Positions 1-10,400 of a stretch of 46,124 nucleotides of DNA are shown here, piece by piece. The notes under the pieces are model-generated. The model was given only the letters and a program-made list of their open reading frames with translations. It did no database searches and was not told the origin of the DNA. This DNA is from Ignavibacteria bacterium (GTDB lineage Bacteria > Bacteroidota > Ignavibacteria > Tepidaquicellales > Tepidaquicellaceae): assembly GCA_016716125.1 (NCBI GenBank), contig JADJWZ010000029.1, positions 1 to 46,124 on the forward strand, written 5' to 3'. Numbering within the stretch: the stretch's first letter is position 1; each line of letters opens with the position of its first letter. The position numbers and the translations under genes are program-made.

Positions 1-1
1 A

Positions 2-655
2 TTCAGGGACGGGGGAAGAGAACCATTGAATGAGGAAATCGAAGCACAGGCGGTGCTGTCAATTGCTCATGGTGCTGACGGAATATGCTGGTTTATTTTC
101 CAAAGTCTTAAGTGGAAAGAACCGGAGTTTTCAATCTCAAGAGGATATGGAAATATTGAAAACCCTCCTGACAGTATCTTCATGATAGGGTTATTAAATA
201 TAAATGATACAACAGAAAGACACATTAATCTGTACGGACAGGATAAATGGAATTTTATGGCCACGTTCAACTCAAAGCTGCTACACTGGAAGTCAACACT
301 CGATAAAATAAAATGGCTCAAAGGTTACAGCACTTATGTTGACTGGTCGGATTTTGAATATATTAAGGACATAAAAAGTATTTATAGAAATTCATCATCC
401 CCTTATGCATTTGATACTTCAAATTTAGACAATCCAAACAATAAATTCTGGGAAGCAGGGTTTTTTGAACCAGACCCCAACATACTTTCAAATTCGAATG
501 ATAAGAGTAAATATTTTATTATGGTAAATAGAAGAACTGTTCCTGAAACTACTCCGGGTGTCGGTCATCTTAGGCAACTAAAAATTCAATTCAATTCATC
601 TCAGCTCGCAGGTTTAGAAACTGGAAAATTATTGATCTTGATTCGAATAAAGTAA
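2..655 (+). CDS. Fragment 1 of a frameshifted secreted protein: glycoside-hydrolase-like C-terminal part
   Basis: The frame is open from base 2, so the true start lies outside the window; a TTG at 26 is only an internal start. The first visible residues (EIEAQAVLSIAHGADGICWF) look like the last strands of a TIM-barrel glycosidase, where an acidic region precedes a Gly-Ala-Asp-Gly turn and an aromatic strand. After about residue 150 the chain turns beta-rich. The frame runs into a stop at 653-655, but a neighbouring frame continues the protein (residues NWKIIDLD, then DSNVYVDLGIYQ) straight into the next fragment. Adding one T to the TTT at 613-615 joins them. The polypeptide is therefore one gene with the two fragments downstream, ending in a T9SS domain. 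The glycosidase assignment rests on local sequence style only; substrate unknown. Confidence 0.55.
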   Translation, partial: FRDGGREPLNEEIEAQAVLSIAHGADGICWFIFQSLKWKEPEFSISRGYGNIENPPDSIFMIGLLNINDTTERHINLYGQDKWNFMATFNSKLLHWKSTLDKIKWLKGYSTYVDWSDFEYIKDIKSIYRNSSSPYAFDTSNLDNPNNKFWEAGFFEPDPNILSNSNDKSKYFIMVNRRTVPETTPGVGHLRQLKIQFNSSQLAGLETGKLLILIRIK

Positions 656-693
656 TACGGACTTTTGATAGAGATTCAAATGTATATGTTGAC

Positions 694-2127
694 TTGGGTA
701 TCTATCAGCCCGGCGAAGGCAGACTATACAAACTTGCACCAGTCATGCAGGAAGGCGGAACGCTTGTCGCTGATGAGTCAATAGACAATTTAAACTTCAA
801 CTGTAACGGCGATGTGAATAATAACGGAAAAAATATTACTTTGTATGTCGGGACGACTGTGAACTTTGCCGACGAAGTGAAGTGGAATATCGACAGCGGA
901 GATTTTAAAACGGGTCTGTATCCTGATACGCCAAATGAATTTAAAGTAAATATGAAATCTCAAAGCGGTGCATACTGGCGGGGAATAAATTTTATTGGAT
1001 GCGGAGAAATTAATATTACAAATACTATTTTTGAAAATGTAAAGTTTAACGGTTCTGAGAATCAAGATCCTGCTGCTTTACAGTTTTTTGATTGTTATGA
1101 TCTGAACATTTCAAAATGCAAATTTAATCTTTCAGATATAGATTCTTTGGGTTGTTTAAGCATAAACTATCTCGAAAATCCTGAAGAACTGGAAATCACA
1201 TCAAATATTATAGACAATGAATTTAATACAGGAAGTAATCAATATTCTACTGTGAAATGCATGGGGTTTGCAGAGAGCGTAATTCCCTTATATCTCAGTG
1301 GAAATGATTTCATTTCTACACAGGGAAATATAGCGATATTTCTTTCGAATGTATCTGCAGGTGTAATAAAAAATAATACTATAGATAATTATGAAAACGG
1401 AATAAATGTCATATCGTCAACATCATACGCTGATCTTTTTAATAATGACATATTAAGTGACTCCGGTACTTCAGGTGCTCAGATTATTGACGGTACAATG
1501 AATCTCGGAAAGCAGGGATCAGCATATACGGGAGGATTTAATGAAATATCTTCCGGAAATGTAAATGCCAATAATCTAAATTCAGAGGAAGGATATTTTC
1601 TGATTGACCTGGGATTAAATACTTTTAATATAAAAAATAATACATCTGCTTATCATTTCGGAGGAGTATTTCCTGATATTAATACTACAGAAGCGTTAGC
1701 TACTGAAAACTGCTTTAAGCTTAGTAATTCAGTATCAACTCCGAGAGAAAATGTAAATTGTTTAGGTCCTTATTACGGAAGCAGCTGTGATGTAATTTTT
1801 GAATTCGAACCCACAGTCTGCGCAATCCAGCAGAATGAAGAATATTTGATTGTAGATCTGGGCAGTGAAGTGTATGATACAATTTATATTAATGGCGGAG
1901 GAAGCAGTGGCGGTTTATCAAATAAATATTCAACTCTCAATTACGGTAATTCAATAACGGAAATCAGCAGTACAAAAGAGCTTTACGCTGCTATCTGTAT
2001 TGAGATGAGAAAGCGGAATTACAGTTCGGTACATTCAAAATGTATGGAAATGCTGACAAATTATGCTGACAGTACGGAAAGTATAGATTGTCTATCCAAG
2101 TTATATCTTAAGCGCACTTGTACTTGA
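694..2127 (+). CDS. Fragment 2 of the same protein: right-handed beta-helix segment
   Basis: The 694 TTG start is unlikely to be real: this frame is open from about 613 and continues fragment 1. Residues roughly 95-330 show repeated short Asn/Ile-rich strands (for example GVIKNNTIDNYENGINV and LYLSGNDFIST), the pattern of a parallel beta-helix as in carbohydrate-binding or pectate-lyase-like surface proteins. A Gly/Ser-rich linker around residue 400 is followed by an alpha-helical stretch rich in Lys, Arg and Cys. The frame ends at 2127, but dropping one A near 2113-2114 joins it to the downstream frame (SALVLDRSGD), which continues the helical region. This is the second frameshift in the gene. 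Function is inferred as extracellular polysaccharide binding or processing. Confidence 0.55.
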   Translation: MGIYQPGEGRLYKLAPVMQEGGTLVADESIDNLNFNCNGDVNNNGKNITLYVGTTVNFADEVKWNIDSGDFKTGLYPDTPNEFKVNMKSQSGAYWRGINFIGCGEINITNTIFENVKFNGSENQDPAALQFFDCYDLNISKCKFNLSDIDSLGCLSINYLENPEELEITSNIIDNEFNTGSNQYSTVKCMGFAESVIPLYLSGNDFISTQGNIAIFLSNVSAGVIKNNTIDNYENGINVISSTSYADLFNNDILSDSGTSGAQIIDGTMNLGKQGSAYTGGFNEISSGNVNANNLNSEEGYFLIDLGLNTFNIKNNTSAYHFGGVFPDINTTEALATENCFKLSNSVSTPRENVNCLGPYYGSSCDVIFEFEPTVCAIQQNEEYLIVDLGSEVYDTIYINGGGSSGGLSNKYSTLNYGNSITEISSTKELYAAICIEMRKRNYSSVHSKCMEMLTNYADSTESIDCLSKLYLKRTCT

Positions 2128-2200
2128 CAGATCAGGAGATAAAATTTCTCCTCTGAAAACATTTTACGAAAGTCTGATTCTTAACAACGGCGGAAATGAA

Positions 2201-3085
2201 ATGCTGATAAAGAAAACTTATTATCTTCTGCAGAAAGCAAAAGTTTCTCTCGGACAATATGAATCTGCAATGACCGGTTTTCAGCAGATCATAAATCAGA
2301 ATCCATTCAGCTATGAAGGATTGACAGCAAGCTGGGATTACTCTGCGACAAGTCTTTTAGACAGTATTCATGGTACAGGCGGCGGCGGAAGTTCAAAAAA
2401 CGAATTACAAATGTCAAATAATGAAAATGAGGTTGAAGATAAATCGAAAAACTTTACTTTTTTCATTGATGATCCTATCGACTTTTCAAATAATAGATCA
2501 AAAAGTGATGATAAAAAAAATCCATTCACCAAAGAGGAAAAGAAAGTAATAAAGGAAAATATTGTAAAGTCATTTAATACTTCGAGAGAAAAGGAGTTTG
2601 AGATAGTAAAGGAGCTTCAGAATAAGATCGAAGAAGGTAAAGCTACTAAAAAAGATAAAACTGAATTTCAAAAGAAGAAAATTTTGAGCGAGACAGTAAA
2701 AGCAAAAAAGCCTCACAATATTCAGGAGCATATAAGTTTTGTAAACAGTGATATCAGAAAAATATTCAGAACTGAAAAAAGTGAAAATTTCAGTGATTCA
2801 CCAAAAGAGTTAATACCGACTGAATATAACCTGTCTCAAAATTATCCTAATCCATTCAATCCTGTAACAAAAATTAATTTCAGTCTGCCTCAGGACAGTA
2901 AAGTAAAACTTATAATTTATGAAATACTCGGAAAAGAGGTTAAGAGATTAGTCAACAATGAATTTAAGACAGCAGGCGTTTACACTATGGACTTCAACGG
3001 CTCAGGACTCTCTAGCGGAGTTTATTTTTATAAGATAGAAGCGGGGAAGTTTGTACAGACAAAGCGTATGGTGCTTCTGAAATAA
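2201..3085 (+). CDS. Fragment 3 of the same protein: helical repeat, charged linker and T9SS type A sorting domain
   Basis: In frame, this segment is open from about 2115, upstream of the first ATG. It begins with a TPR-like helical pair (KTYYLLQKAKVSLGQYESA), passes through a long Lys/Glu-rich low-complexity linker (about residues 65-200) and ends with a C-terminal domain of about 80 residues. That domain carries the NYPNPFNP motif, the ILGKEV strand and a SGVYFYK strand with a final KRMVLLK, the standard T9SS type A sorting signal that targets cargo across the outer membrane and to the cell surface. It closes the three-fragment gene, and a strong terminator follows. Whether the gene is really broken or only mis-sequenced cannot be told from one sequence. 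Confidence 0.7.
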   Translation: MLIKKTYYLLQKAKVSLGQYESAMTGFQQIINQNPFSYEGLTASWDYSATSLLDSIHGTGGGGSSKNELQMSNNENEVEDKSKNFTFFIDDPIDFSNNRSKSDDKKNPFTKEEKKVIKENIVKSFNTSREKEFEIVKELQNKIEEGKATKKDKTEFQKKKILSETVKAKKPHNIQEHISFVNSDIRKIFRTEKSENFSDSPKELIPTEYNLSQNYPNPFNPVTKINFSLPQDSKVKLIIYEILGKEVKRLVNNEFKTAGVYTMDFNGSGLSSGVYFYKIEAGKFVQTKRMVLLK

Positions 3086-3108
3086 TCTAAACAGCTTTAA
3101 AAAAATAT

Positions 3109-3142
3109 AAGACCTGTAAAATTTTTTACGGGTCTTTTTTTT
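3109..3142 (+). terminator. Intrinsic terminator after the T9SS cargo gene
   Basis: A 10-bp stem (GACCTGTAAA pairing with TTTACGGGTC, one G-T wobble) is followed by a run of eight T. It begins 24 bases after the stop codon at 3085. An A-rich 5' side means it may also serve the converging panB operon. Confidence 0.85.
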
Positions 3143-3215
3143 GATAATTATTTCTAACTAATTTAAGGGTGAAAGAATATCTTTCATATTGGTAGAAGAG
3201 CTAAATAGAATCAGT

Positions 3216-4037
3216 TCAGTAACTTTCTTTTAAGGCAGGAAATTTTTTGTCCTTCACATCTTTAATATATTTTCTGAATGCATCTTTTGTATCAACAGCC
3301 ATGTTTGCATATCTTCTGACGAATCTCGGTTTAAAATCTTCTATAAGTCCGAGCATATCGTGAGTTACAAGCACCTGACCGTCGCATGCAGGTCCTGCGC
3401 CGATACCTATAGTCGGAATTTTCAAAGCGCGGGAGATCTTAGCTCCGAGCTTTTCGGGAATTTTCTCAAGGACTATCGCAAAACATCCGGCTTTCTCAAG
3501 CAGCAAAGAATCCTTATATATTTTATCCGCCTCTTCCTTCTCCGTTCCGCGGGTTTTGTAACTTCCGAACTTATTAATTGACTGCGGAGTAAGTCCGAGA
3601 TGTCCCATAACGGGAATTCCGATCTCGACCACACGCCTCACTGTCTCGGCAATATAATCACCGCCTTCCATTTTCACTGCGTCGCATGCCGTCTCTTTCA
3701 TTACTTTGCCGCAGTTTGTGATCGCTTCCTTTACTCCTACCTGGTAACTCATAAAAGTCATATCCGCAACTACGATAGCATTCGTAACAGCTCTCTTTAC
3801 TATCTTCGTGTGATATATCATCTCTTCAAGGGTAACGGGAAGCGTCGTTTCATTTCCCTGTATTACATTGCCGAGTGAATCACCTACAAGTATTACGTCA
3901 ATTCCGGCGGCGTCAAGAAATTTAGCGGTAAGAAAATCATACGCAGTAAGCATTGCGATTTTTTCTTTTCTCTGCTTCATCGCAAAGAGCACTTTCGTCG
4001 TTATGTGATGTTCCGTATCCTTTTTCTGTGCGGACAT
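3216..4037 (-). CDS. panB: 3-methyl-2-oxobutanoate hydroxymethyltransferase (ketopantoate hydroxymethyltransferase)
   Basis: This enzyme transfers a hydroxymethyl group from 5,10-methylene-tetrahydrofolate to 2-oxoisovalerate, making ketopantoate, the first committed step of pantothenate and coenzyme A synthesis in the cytoplasm. The 273-residue length matches the family. The TIM-barrel landmarks are present: KIAMLTAYD near the N terminus, VGDSLGN with a metal-binding Asp, ADMTFMSYQ with the second Asp, KMEGG with substrate-contacting Lys and Glu, and the late GIGAGPACDGQ loop. It is the last gene of a minus-strand run starting with the GT2 glycosyltransferase. Its start overlaps the upstream CYTH frame by 101 bases, which is unusually long (see that entry). 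There is no Shine-Dalgarno in front of the ATG. Confidence 0.95.
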   Translation of the reverse strand: MSAQKKDTEHHITTKVLFAMKQRKEKIAMLTAYDFLTAKFLDAAGIDVILVGDSLGNVIQGNETTLPVTLEEMIYHTKIVKRAVTNAIVVADMTFMSYQVGVKEAITNCGKVMKETACDAVKMEGGDYIAETVRRVVEIGIPVMGHLGLTPQSINKFGSYKTRGTEKEEADKIYKDSLLLEKAGCFAIVLEKIPEKLGAKISRALKIPTIGIGAGPACDGQVLVTHDMLGLIEDFKPRFVRRYANMAVDTKDAFRKYIKDVKDKKFPALKESY

Positions 4038-4548
4038 ATTTTTTTTTAATTAACATATCTGAATAAGAGTTCTTTATAAAATCATCAATGTTAAGACCGA
4101 GTAAATTTATATAGAAGTCCATTTGCTTCTTTGCAGCTCTTAGATCTTTATAGATTATTTCAATTTCCAGAAACTCACCGAGACTCTTTACTTTATCAAG
4201 ATGGATCCTGACATTATCCTTAATAAAAATATTCCTTTGCTTTGTAACTACCACCAGCGTCCCAAACTGACTTTTTAAAATATTTTCAAACTGTCTGAAA
4301 TCATTTGTCCGTGATAAAATATATTCTGAAGTTCTGATCTTTCTTTTGTCGGATCTTTTGTAAAAGATCAGATTTGCTTCGCTCGAGTTTATTATCCTCA
4401 GCTTAAGTCTTCCTTCCTTTACAATAAAATAAATGTCCTTCTGTGATTCTTCTGAATAAGTATAACTTTTATCAGAGAGTAATAATTTTTTTATTTTGCT
4501 CAGATCCCTGACACGGCATTTTATTTCATAATTTTTATCCGACTGCAT
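3937..4548 (-). CDS. CYTH domain protein (class IV adenylate cyclase / CyaB-like)
   Basis: CYTH proteins form an eight-stranded tunnel that binds triphosphate-containing ligands through alternating charged residues. Here the N-terminal signature is EIKCRV, followed by LKLRI, an FYKRSDKRKIRTSEY strand and RIHLDKV...GEFLEIEI, the typical order for the small CyaB-like branch. The substrate (ATP to cAMP, thiamine triphosphate or other) cannot be told. The domain is complete by about residue 168 (NSYSDMLIKKK); the last 35 residues are only the out-of-frame start of panB. A run of nine A's on the coding strand (4039-4047) sits exactly there. One more A would end the protein about 15 residues later at a TAA, so the long tail and overlap may be a homopolymer error. 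It overlaps lpxA by one base at its start. Confidence 0.8.
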   Translation of the reverse strand: MQSDKNYEIKCRVRDLSKIKKLLLSDKSYTYSEESQKDIYFIVKEGRLKLRIINSSEANLIFYKRSDKRKIRTSEYILSRTNDFRQFENILKSQFGTLVVVTKQRNIFIKDNVRIHLDKVKSLGEFLEIEIIYKDLRAAKKQMDFYINLLGLNIDDFIKNSYSDMLIKKKYVRTEKGYGTSHNDESALCDEAEKRKNRNAYCV

Positions 4549-5312
4549 CAGCCCTTGACTATACCGCGTTTGCTTTTTTCTATAAAATCAATTATGAGCT
4601 GCACTTCCGGCTGCACATTTCCGTTTGAAATAATTTTTCTGACTGCATCTCCGAAGTTATATTCAGATCTGTAGATCATATCATAAGCATCTTTAATATT
4701 CGCGATCTGTTCATTCGTAAATCCTCTTCTTCTGAGTCCGACGAGATTTATGCCTTCGAATTTCAGCGGAAAACCGCCTGCGAGAATATAAGGAGGAAGA
4801 TCTTTTACAGTCCTGAATCCGCCGCCTATCATCACATGCGCGCCTATCTTTGTGAACTGATGAATAGGAACAAGCCCTCCGACAATTGTCCAGTCTCCGA
4901 TCTCAACATGCCCGCCCATCTGAACGCTGTTTGCGAGTATCACACGATCACCGACTATACAGTCATGCGCTACATGAGCGTAAGCCATAATAAAACAATT
5001 TCTGCCGACTGTGGTTTTATTGCTGTAATTTGTTCCGCGGTTAAGCGTGGCATATTCTCTGATCTCAGTGCCTTCGCCGATTTCCATTGTCGTGATCTCA
5101 CCATCGAATTTAAGATCCTGCGGGTTAGTGCTGATCACAGCTCCGTGATGAATTTTTACATTATCAGAAATTCTGGCGCCGTTGGCAATGAGTACATTTG
5201 AACCAATCTCGACATTATTGCCGATCACTACATCATCTTCTATTATTGAAAAATTTTTAATGCTGAAATTATTTCCGATACTTGCTTTTTTACTGATAAT
5301 AGAATTTGACAT
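4548..5312 (-). CDS. lpxA: Acyl-[acyl-carrier-protein]--UDP-N-acetylglucosamine O-acyltransferase
   Basis: First enzyme of lipid A synthesis: it moves a 3-hydroxyacyl chain from ACP to the 3-OH of UDP-GlcNAc. The 254 residues start with hexapeptide-repeat turns of a left-handed beta-helix (for example SIGNNFS, VVIGNN, VEIGSN). The middle region STNPQDLKFDG and the segment AYAHVAHDCIVGD, which holds the catalytic His of the family, are clear, as is GGFPLKFEGINLVGLRRRGF before the C-terminal helical domain. Its presence means the organism makes a lipid A outer membrane. It lies 21 bases after the glycosyltransferase gene and shares one base with the CYTH gene, so these are probably co-transcribed. 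No Shine-Dalgarno is visible. Confidence 0.95.
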   Translation of the reverse strand: MSNSIISKKASIGNNFSIKNFSIIEDDVVIGNNVEIGSNVLIANGARISDNVKIHHGAVISTNPQDLKFDGEITTMEIGEGTEIREYATLNRGTNYSNKTTVGRNCFIMAYAHVAHDCIVGDRVILANSVQMGGHVEIGDWTIVGGLVPIHQFTKIGAHVMIGGGFRTVKDLPPYILAGGFPLKFEGINLVGLRRRGFTNEQIANIKDAYDMIYRSEYNFGDAVRKIISNGNVQPEVQLIIDFIEKSKRGIVKG

Positions 5313-5333
5313 TAATTTGTTTTGAATAAAAAT

Positions 5334-6404
5334 TTAAATGGTTTCTTCAACGAGAATATCTTCGTCGCTATTATTAGATTTGGTTATCATCTCAGCTATC
5401 AGACCTAGTGACAAAAACTGTATGCCTACTACCATCATGAATATCCCGACAAGGAATAAAGGTCTGTCACTTAATGGTTTGCCTTCCATAATTTTCAGAA
5501 TAACAAGATACATAGAGATCAGAAATCCGGCTGCGGAAATTAATATTCCCATACTTCCGAAAAAATGCAGGGGGCGTTTCATATACTTGTTTGTGAATGA
5601 TACAGTCAGCAGATCAAGGAATCCGTTTACAAATCTGCTTGCGCCGAATTTTGTAACGCCGTATTTCCTCGCATGATGCTTAACGGGTTTTTCCGTAACT
5701 TTAAAACCTGACAGATGCGCGAGCGCCGGAATGTATCTGTGCATCTCGCCGTATATCCTGATCGACTTAACGACATCTCTTTTGTATGCTTTCAGTCCGC
5801 AGTTGAAATCATGAAGTCTGATGCCTGACAGCTTTGATGTGAAATAGTTAAATATCTTTGACGTATGTTTTTTTATGAAAGGATCATACCGGACTTTCTT
5901 CCATCCCGATACAAGGTCATATCCGGAATTTAAAACTTTTATAAGCTCAGGAATTTCCGATGGATCATCCTGAAGATCAGCATCCATGGTAATGATTATA
6001 TTACCTTTTGCAGCTTTAAATCCTTTTGCCAGAGCGGCGGACTTTCCGTAATTCCTTCTGAACTTTATGCAGTGAAAATTATTATTTCTTCTGTTGATGT
6101 CTTTGATCTTCTGAAAGGATTTATCAGTGCTTCCGTCATCAATAAAAATCACTTCATAGTTACATTTCAGATTTTCAAATGTCGACTTAAGCGAATCGCT
6201 CAGCTCCTGAAGGGATTCTTCCTCATTATATAAAGGAATTACTACTGATATGCGTTGATTGGGATTTAATGAATGACGCACGGAAGGATTTTCACTTGGT
6301 ACAATTTTCTTTTCAGGTGTTTTAGATTCAGACTCAGGCTGAACAGCAGAGTTTACGGGTTTCTTTCTCTTATGATGATAGTATCTTTTCTTGGTGTTTT
6401 CCAT
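5334..6404 (-). CDS. Family 2 glycosyltransferase, membrane-anchored (dolichol/undecaprenyl-phosphate sugar transferase type)
   Basis: The GT-A domain begins near residue 52 with ISVVIPLYNEEE. It carries DDGSTD near 90 (nucleotide binding) and DADLQDDPSEI near 140 (metal-binding DXD-like motif). The C-terminal part has two hydrophobic segments, about residues 285-305 and 315-340, as in ArnC/GtrB/DPM1-like enzymes that move a sugar from a nucleotide donor to a polyprenyl phosphate at the inner membrane. The first 50 residues are a Lys/Pro/Ser-rich, probably disordered extension not typical of the family. It is the first gene of the minus-strand run with lpxA, CYTH and panB. The link to lpxA suggests a role in envelope glycan or lipid A modification; the sugar is unknown. 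Confidence 0.85.
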   Translation of the reverse strand: MENTKKRYYHHKRKKPVNSAVQPESESKTPEKKIVPSENPSVRHSLNPNQRISVVIPLYNEEESLQELSDSLKSTFENLKCNYEVIFIDDGSTDKSFQKIKDINRRNNNFHCIKFRRNYGKSAALAKGFKAAKGNIIITMDADLQDDPSEIPELIKVLNSGYDLVSGWKKVRYDPFIKKHTSKIFNYFTSKLSGIRLHDFNCGLKAYKRDVVKSIRIYGEMHRYIPALAHLSGFKVTEKPVKHHARKYGVTKFGASRFVNGFLDLLTVSFTNKYMKRPLHFFGSMGILISAAGFLISMYLVILKIMEGKPLSDRPLFLVGIFMMVVGIQFLSLGLIAEMITKSNNSDEDILVEETI

Positions 6405-6692
6405 TCAACAAATCTGATAAAATCTTATAAAAATTGATAATCAAACTAACTTTTATCGGTTATAAAATCAATTGAAAATTCAAAACTTGTAATACAGTTA
6501 CGACCACATCCGTTAAAAAAATTAAAATTATTAAACAGCCGGTCAATGTAAGTAAGCAGGCTTTGTATATATTTTTATTTAACCAAAAATCAAAATACAA
6601 CTAAACTGGATCTGCACAATTTTTTCAATCAAAGTCCCGCTGCAATTATTTTAAGCCCGGAAGTACTCAATAAATTCATAGAAGCTGAAGCG

Positions 6693-7491
6693 CGAAGACA
6701 ATCAAGTTAACCCTGAAGACTACAATTATTAAAGCGAAGACTATTATCTTTAAAGCGAAGAATCTCAACTTTCAAAAGTAGACACTAAACATTAAAGTGA
6801 AGACATTTAACTTTTGAGCGAAGATATTTAACTTTTAAGCGAAGACTCTCAACTTTCAAAAGTAGACACTTTGCATTAAAACGAAGACTTATAACTTTTG
6901 AGCGAAGAGACTCAACTTTCAAAAGCAGACACTAAACTTCAAAACGAAGCCACGTAACCACCGCGAGAAGCAACGTGACCTCCAAGCGAAGCCACATAAC
7001 CACTGCGCGAAACCAAGTAACCTCCAAGCGAAGCCACCTGACCTCCAAGTGAAGCCAAGTAACCTCCTTGCGAAGCAACGTGACCTTCCAAGCGAAGCCA
7101 AGTAACAGCCGCGAGAAGCCACCTAACCGCCGTGAGAAGCCACTTGACCGCCTTGAGAAGATTTTCGGAAGCGGCGGGAGTAAAATTAAAAGTTGTTCGA
7201 AGAATATTTACAATGTATCCGAAACGCAGAACAATGAGTTTTAGACTCAGAACAGTGAGTATTTGACGCGGAGCAATGAATCCAAGACACAGAACGGTTA
7301 ATCGAAGATGCAGATCAGTGAGTCAAAGACACAAAACTGTGAATCTAAGACGCAGATCAGTGAGTCGAAGACATAAATAAGTGTATCGAAGACCAAGATC
7401 AGTGTATCGAAGAGGTAGTTCAGTGAATCGAAACCGGGCATAAGTTTATCTAAGCCGTAAAAGAGTGTATCAAAGCTGAGTGTTTTTTAAA
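6693..7491. repeat. Phased 21-bp repeat array, about 38 divergent units
   Basis: A GAAG or AAGAC core recurs every 21 bases from 6693 to 7471 with a single 22-base unit (7071-7092). Units start at 6693, 6714, 6735 and so on to 7071, then 7093, 7114 and so on to 7471. Each unit splits into three heptamers: the first is typically CGAAGAC or CGAAGCC, the second ends in AAC, GAC or ATC, the third ends in AAG, AAA or AGT. Three blocks differ in base content: 6693-6944 (AT-rich, with 63- and 84-base higher-order copies starting CGAAGA at 6756, 6840 and 6903), 6945-7176 (GC-rich) and 7198-7491 (third heptamer mostly AGTGAGT or AGTGTAT). In the + frame the array would read as heptapeptides such as SKTQISE, but with many stops. 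Function unknown. Confidence 0.85.
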
Positions 7492-8555
7492 TTAAAGCAA
7501 AAAACCGCAAATACAAAGCGTTTTGTTATAATTCAGAAACAAAAAAGAATAGCGATACATAATGATCATTATTCAGAAGGAATATACCTGTGAATTGATA
7601 ATTTGACGGATAGCAGAATTTATGGATAGCAAAGAGTTACTGCACACTCTTTCCGAACGTTTTCTTAAATATTTTTTTATACTAAGTTACCCGGACAGTA
7701 AAAGCAAATGTATCAAAATAACAGAATGACATATAAGAATTAAAAGAAAATCTAAAACAAGAAACACAAGATTCGAAAGTAAGTGAAAACGGAATTGAAA
7801 TAATAATGTAAGATGATACGTTGGAATTTTAAGAAAATATTTAAAAAAATTATAAACGGAAAATATTGAATGATTATTTGGAAACTAATGATCTTAAGAA
7901 GAAATCATTATAAAATTTTTATTCTATTTCATAAAATGTAACGGTTTTTAAAACTTCCAAAATAAAAAGATGAATAATTCACCCGGGCAAAAGTTATTAT
8001 TAAGAAAATCATTTCGGAGAGTGGAAAAATATTTACCGGAAATAATAATTAATATTTTAATTTAAAATGTTAAGTGATCCAAAGTAAAAAAATATTGACT
8101 GAAAAAAATTTTCATTTTTTAAATCAAAAGTATTTTTTAATAAAATCTATATTTCTGATCAGCAGAACAAAATTGGAATAAAGTACTGTAAACAGTGCGG
8201 TTACGGGCATAGGTATAAATATATTTCCGCATAAATTTTTAATAAATAAAAGTTTTACAGATCGGATGAAAATAAAAATTAAAGCTCAAAAGACTTTGCA
8301 ACTGATAATAAAAATGGATAATAAAACCAATACTGTTAAAAAAATATTCTAAGTAAAAAAATTTCAAGAAGATAAAAAACTGATACAGGGAAAAATAAAT
8401 GCAGATAAGAGGTAAAAAAGAGATTGTATACAAAGATAAAAACGATTAAAAAATTAATATAATAATTCGAATAAAATAGCTATATTGAACCACTCGAAAA
8501 ATGTACGTCAGCTTTAAAAAAATCAAAAAATATTTTAAGTTACAGGAAATATTCA
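7492..8555. other. Gene-free, A-rich stretch before the rRNA operon
   Basis: About 1.06 kb of very AT-rich sequence in which the + strand is purine- and A-rich. No reading frame has plausible coding character; the longest frame (minus, 8239-8433) is Phe/Tyr/Ile-rich, as expected by chance in such sequence. No tandem repeat, tRNA or strong hairpin was seen. It separates the 21-bp array from the rrn promoter. Confidence 0.6.
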
Positions 8556-8586
8556 TTGACTTAAGAAAAGAATTCCCGTATATTTG
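8556..8586 (+). promoter_or_regulatory. Putative rRNA operon promoter
   Basis: TTGACT at 8556-8561 and TATATTTG at 8579-8586 are separated by 17 bases. The second box fits the Bacteroidota -7 consensus TAnnTTTG and also the ordinary -10. Transcription would start near 8593, about 120 bases before the mature 16S end. Confidence 0.6.
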
Positions 8587-8711
8587 TAATTCGTATTTAA
8601 AAATGTTCTTTTACATAAAAATTGCACAAGTAGTAAATTAAAAAATATTAGTGTGCAAATTTCGATACCTTAAATAACCTTGTAGCTACGATCAAATCTA
8701 AAGTTATAATT

Positions 8712-10231
<1,520 letters not shown>

Positions 10232-10319
10232 TAGAGATAAATGAGCTTAAGGATTTTCGGTATTGGGTTTGCACACATTTTTTATGTTATTTAGTTTTTA
10301 ATAGTAAGTCGCAATAATT

Positions 10320-10393
<74 letters not shown>

Positions 10394-10400
10394 CGTTGTT

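Noticed and set aside
6919..7122. Minus-strand frame coding a Trp/Arg/Phe heptapeptide repeat (GFAWRLL-like)
   Set aside because: It exists only because the DNA period is 21 bases. It covers part of the array, the 22-base unit breaks its register upstream, and no start signal was seen.
6693..7491. CRISPR array
   Set aside because: The period is 21 bases with no distinct repeat/spacer alternation, and no cas genes lie nearby.
8239..8433. Small minus-strand membrane-like protein
   Set aside because: Phe/Tyr/Ile-rich composition is what random A-rich sequence gives on the opposite strand; no start signal or neighbour supports it.
7492..8555. Chromosome replication origin
   Set aside because: AT-rich and gene-free, but no DnaA-box cluster (TTATCCACA-like) and no dnaA or dnaN nearby.
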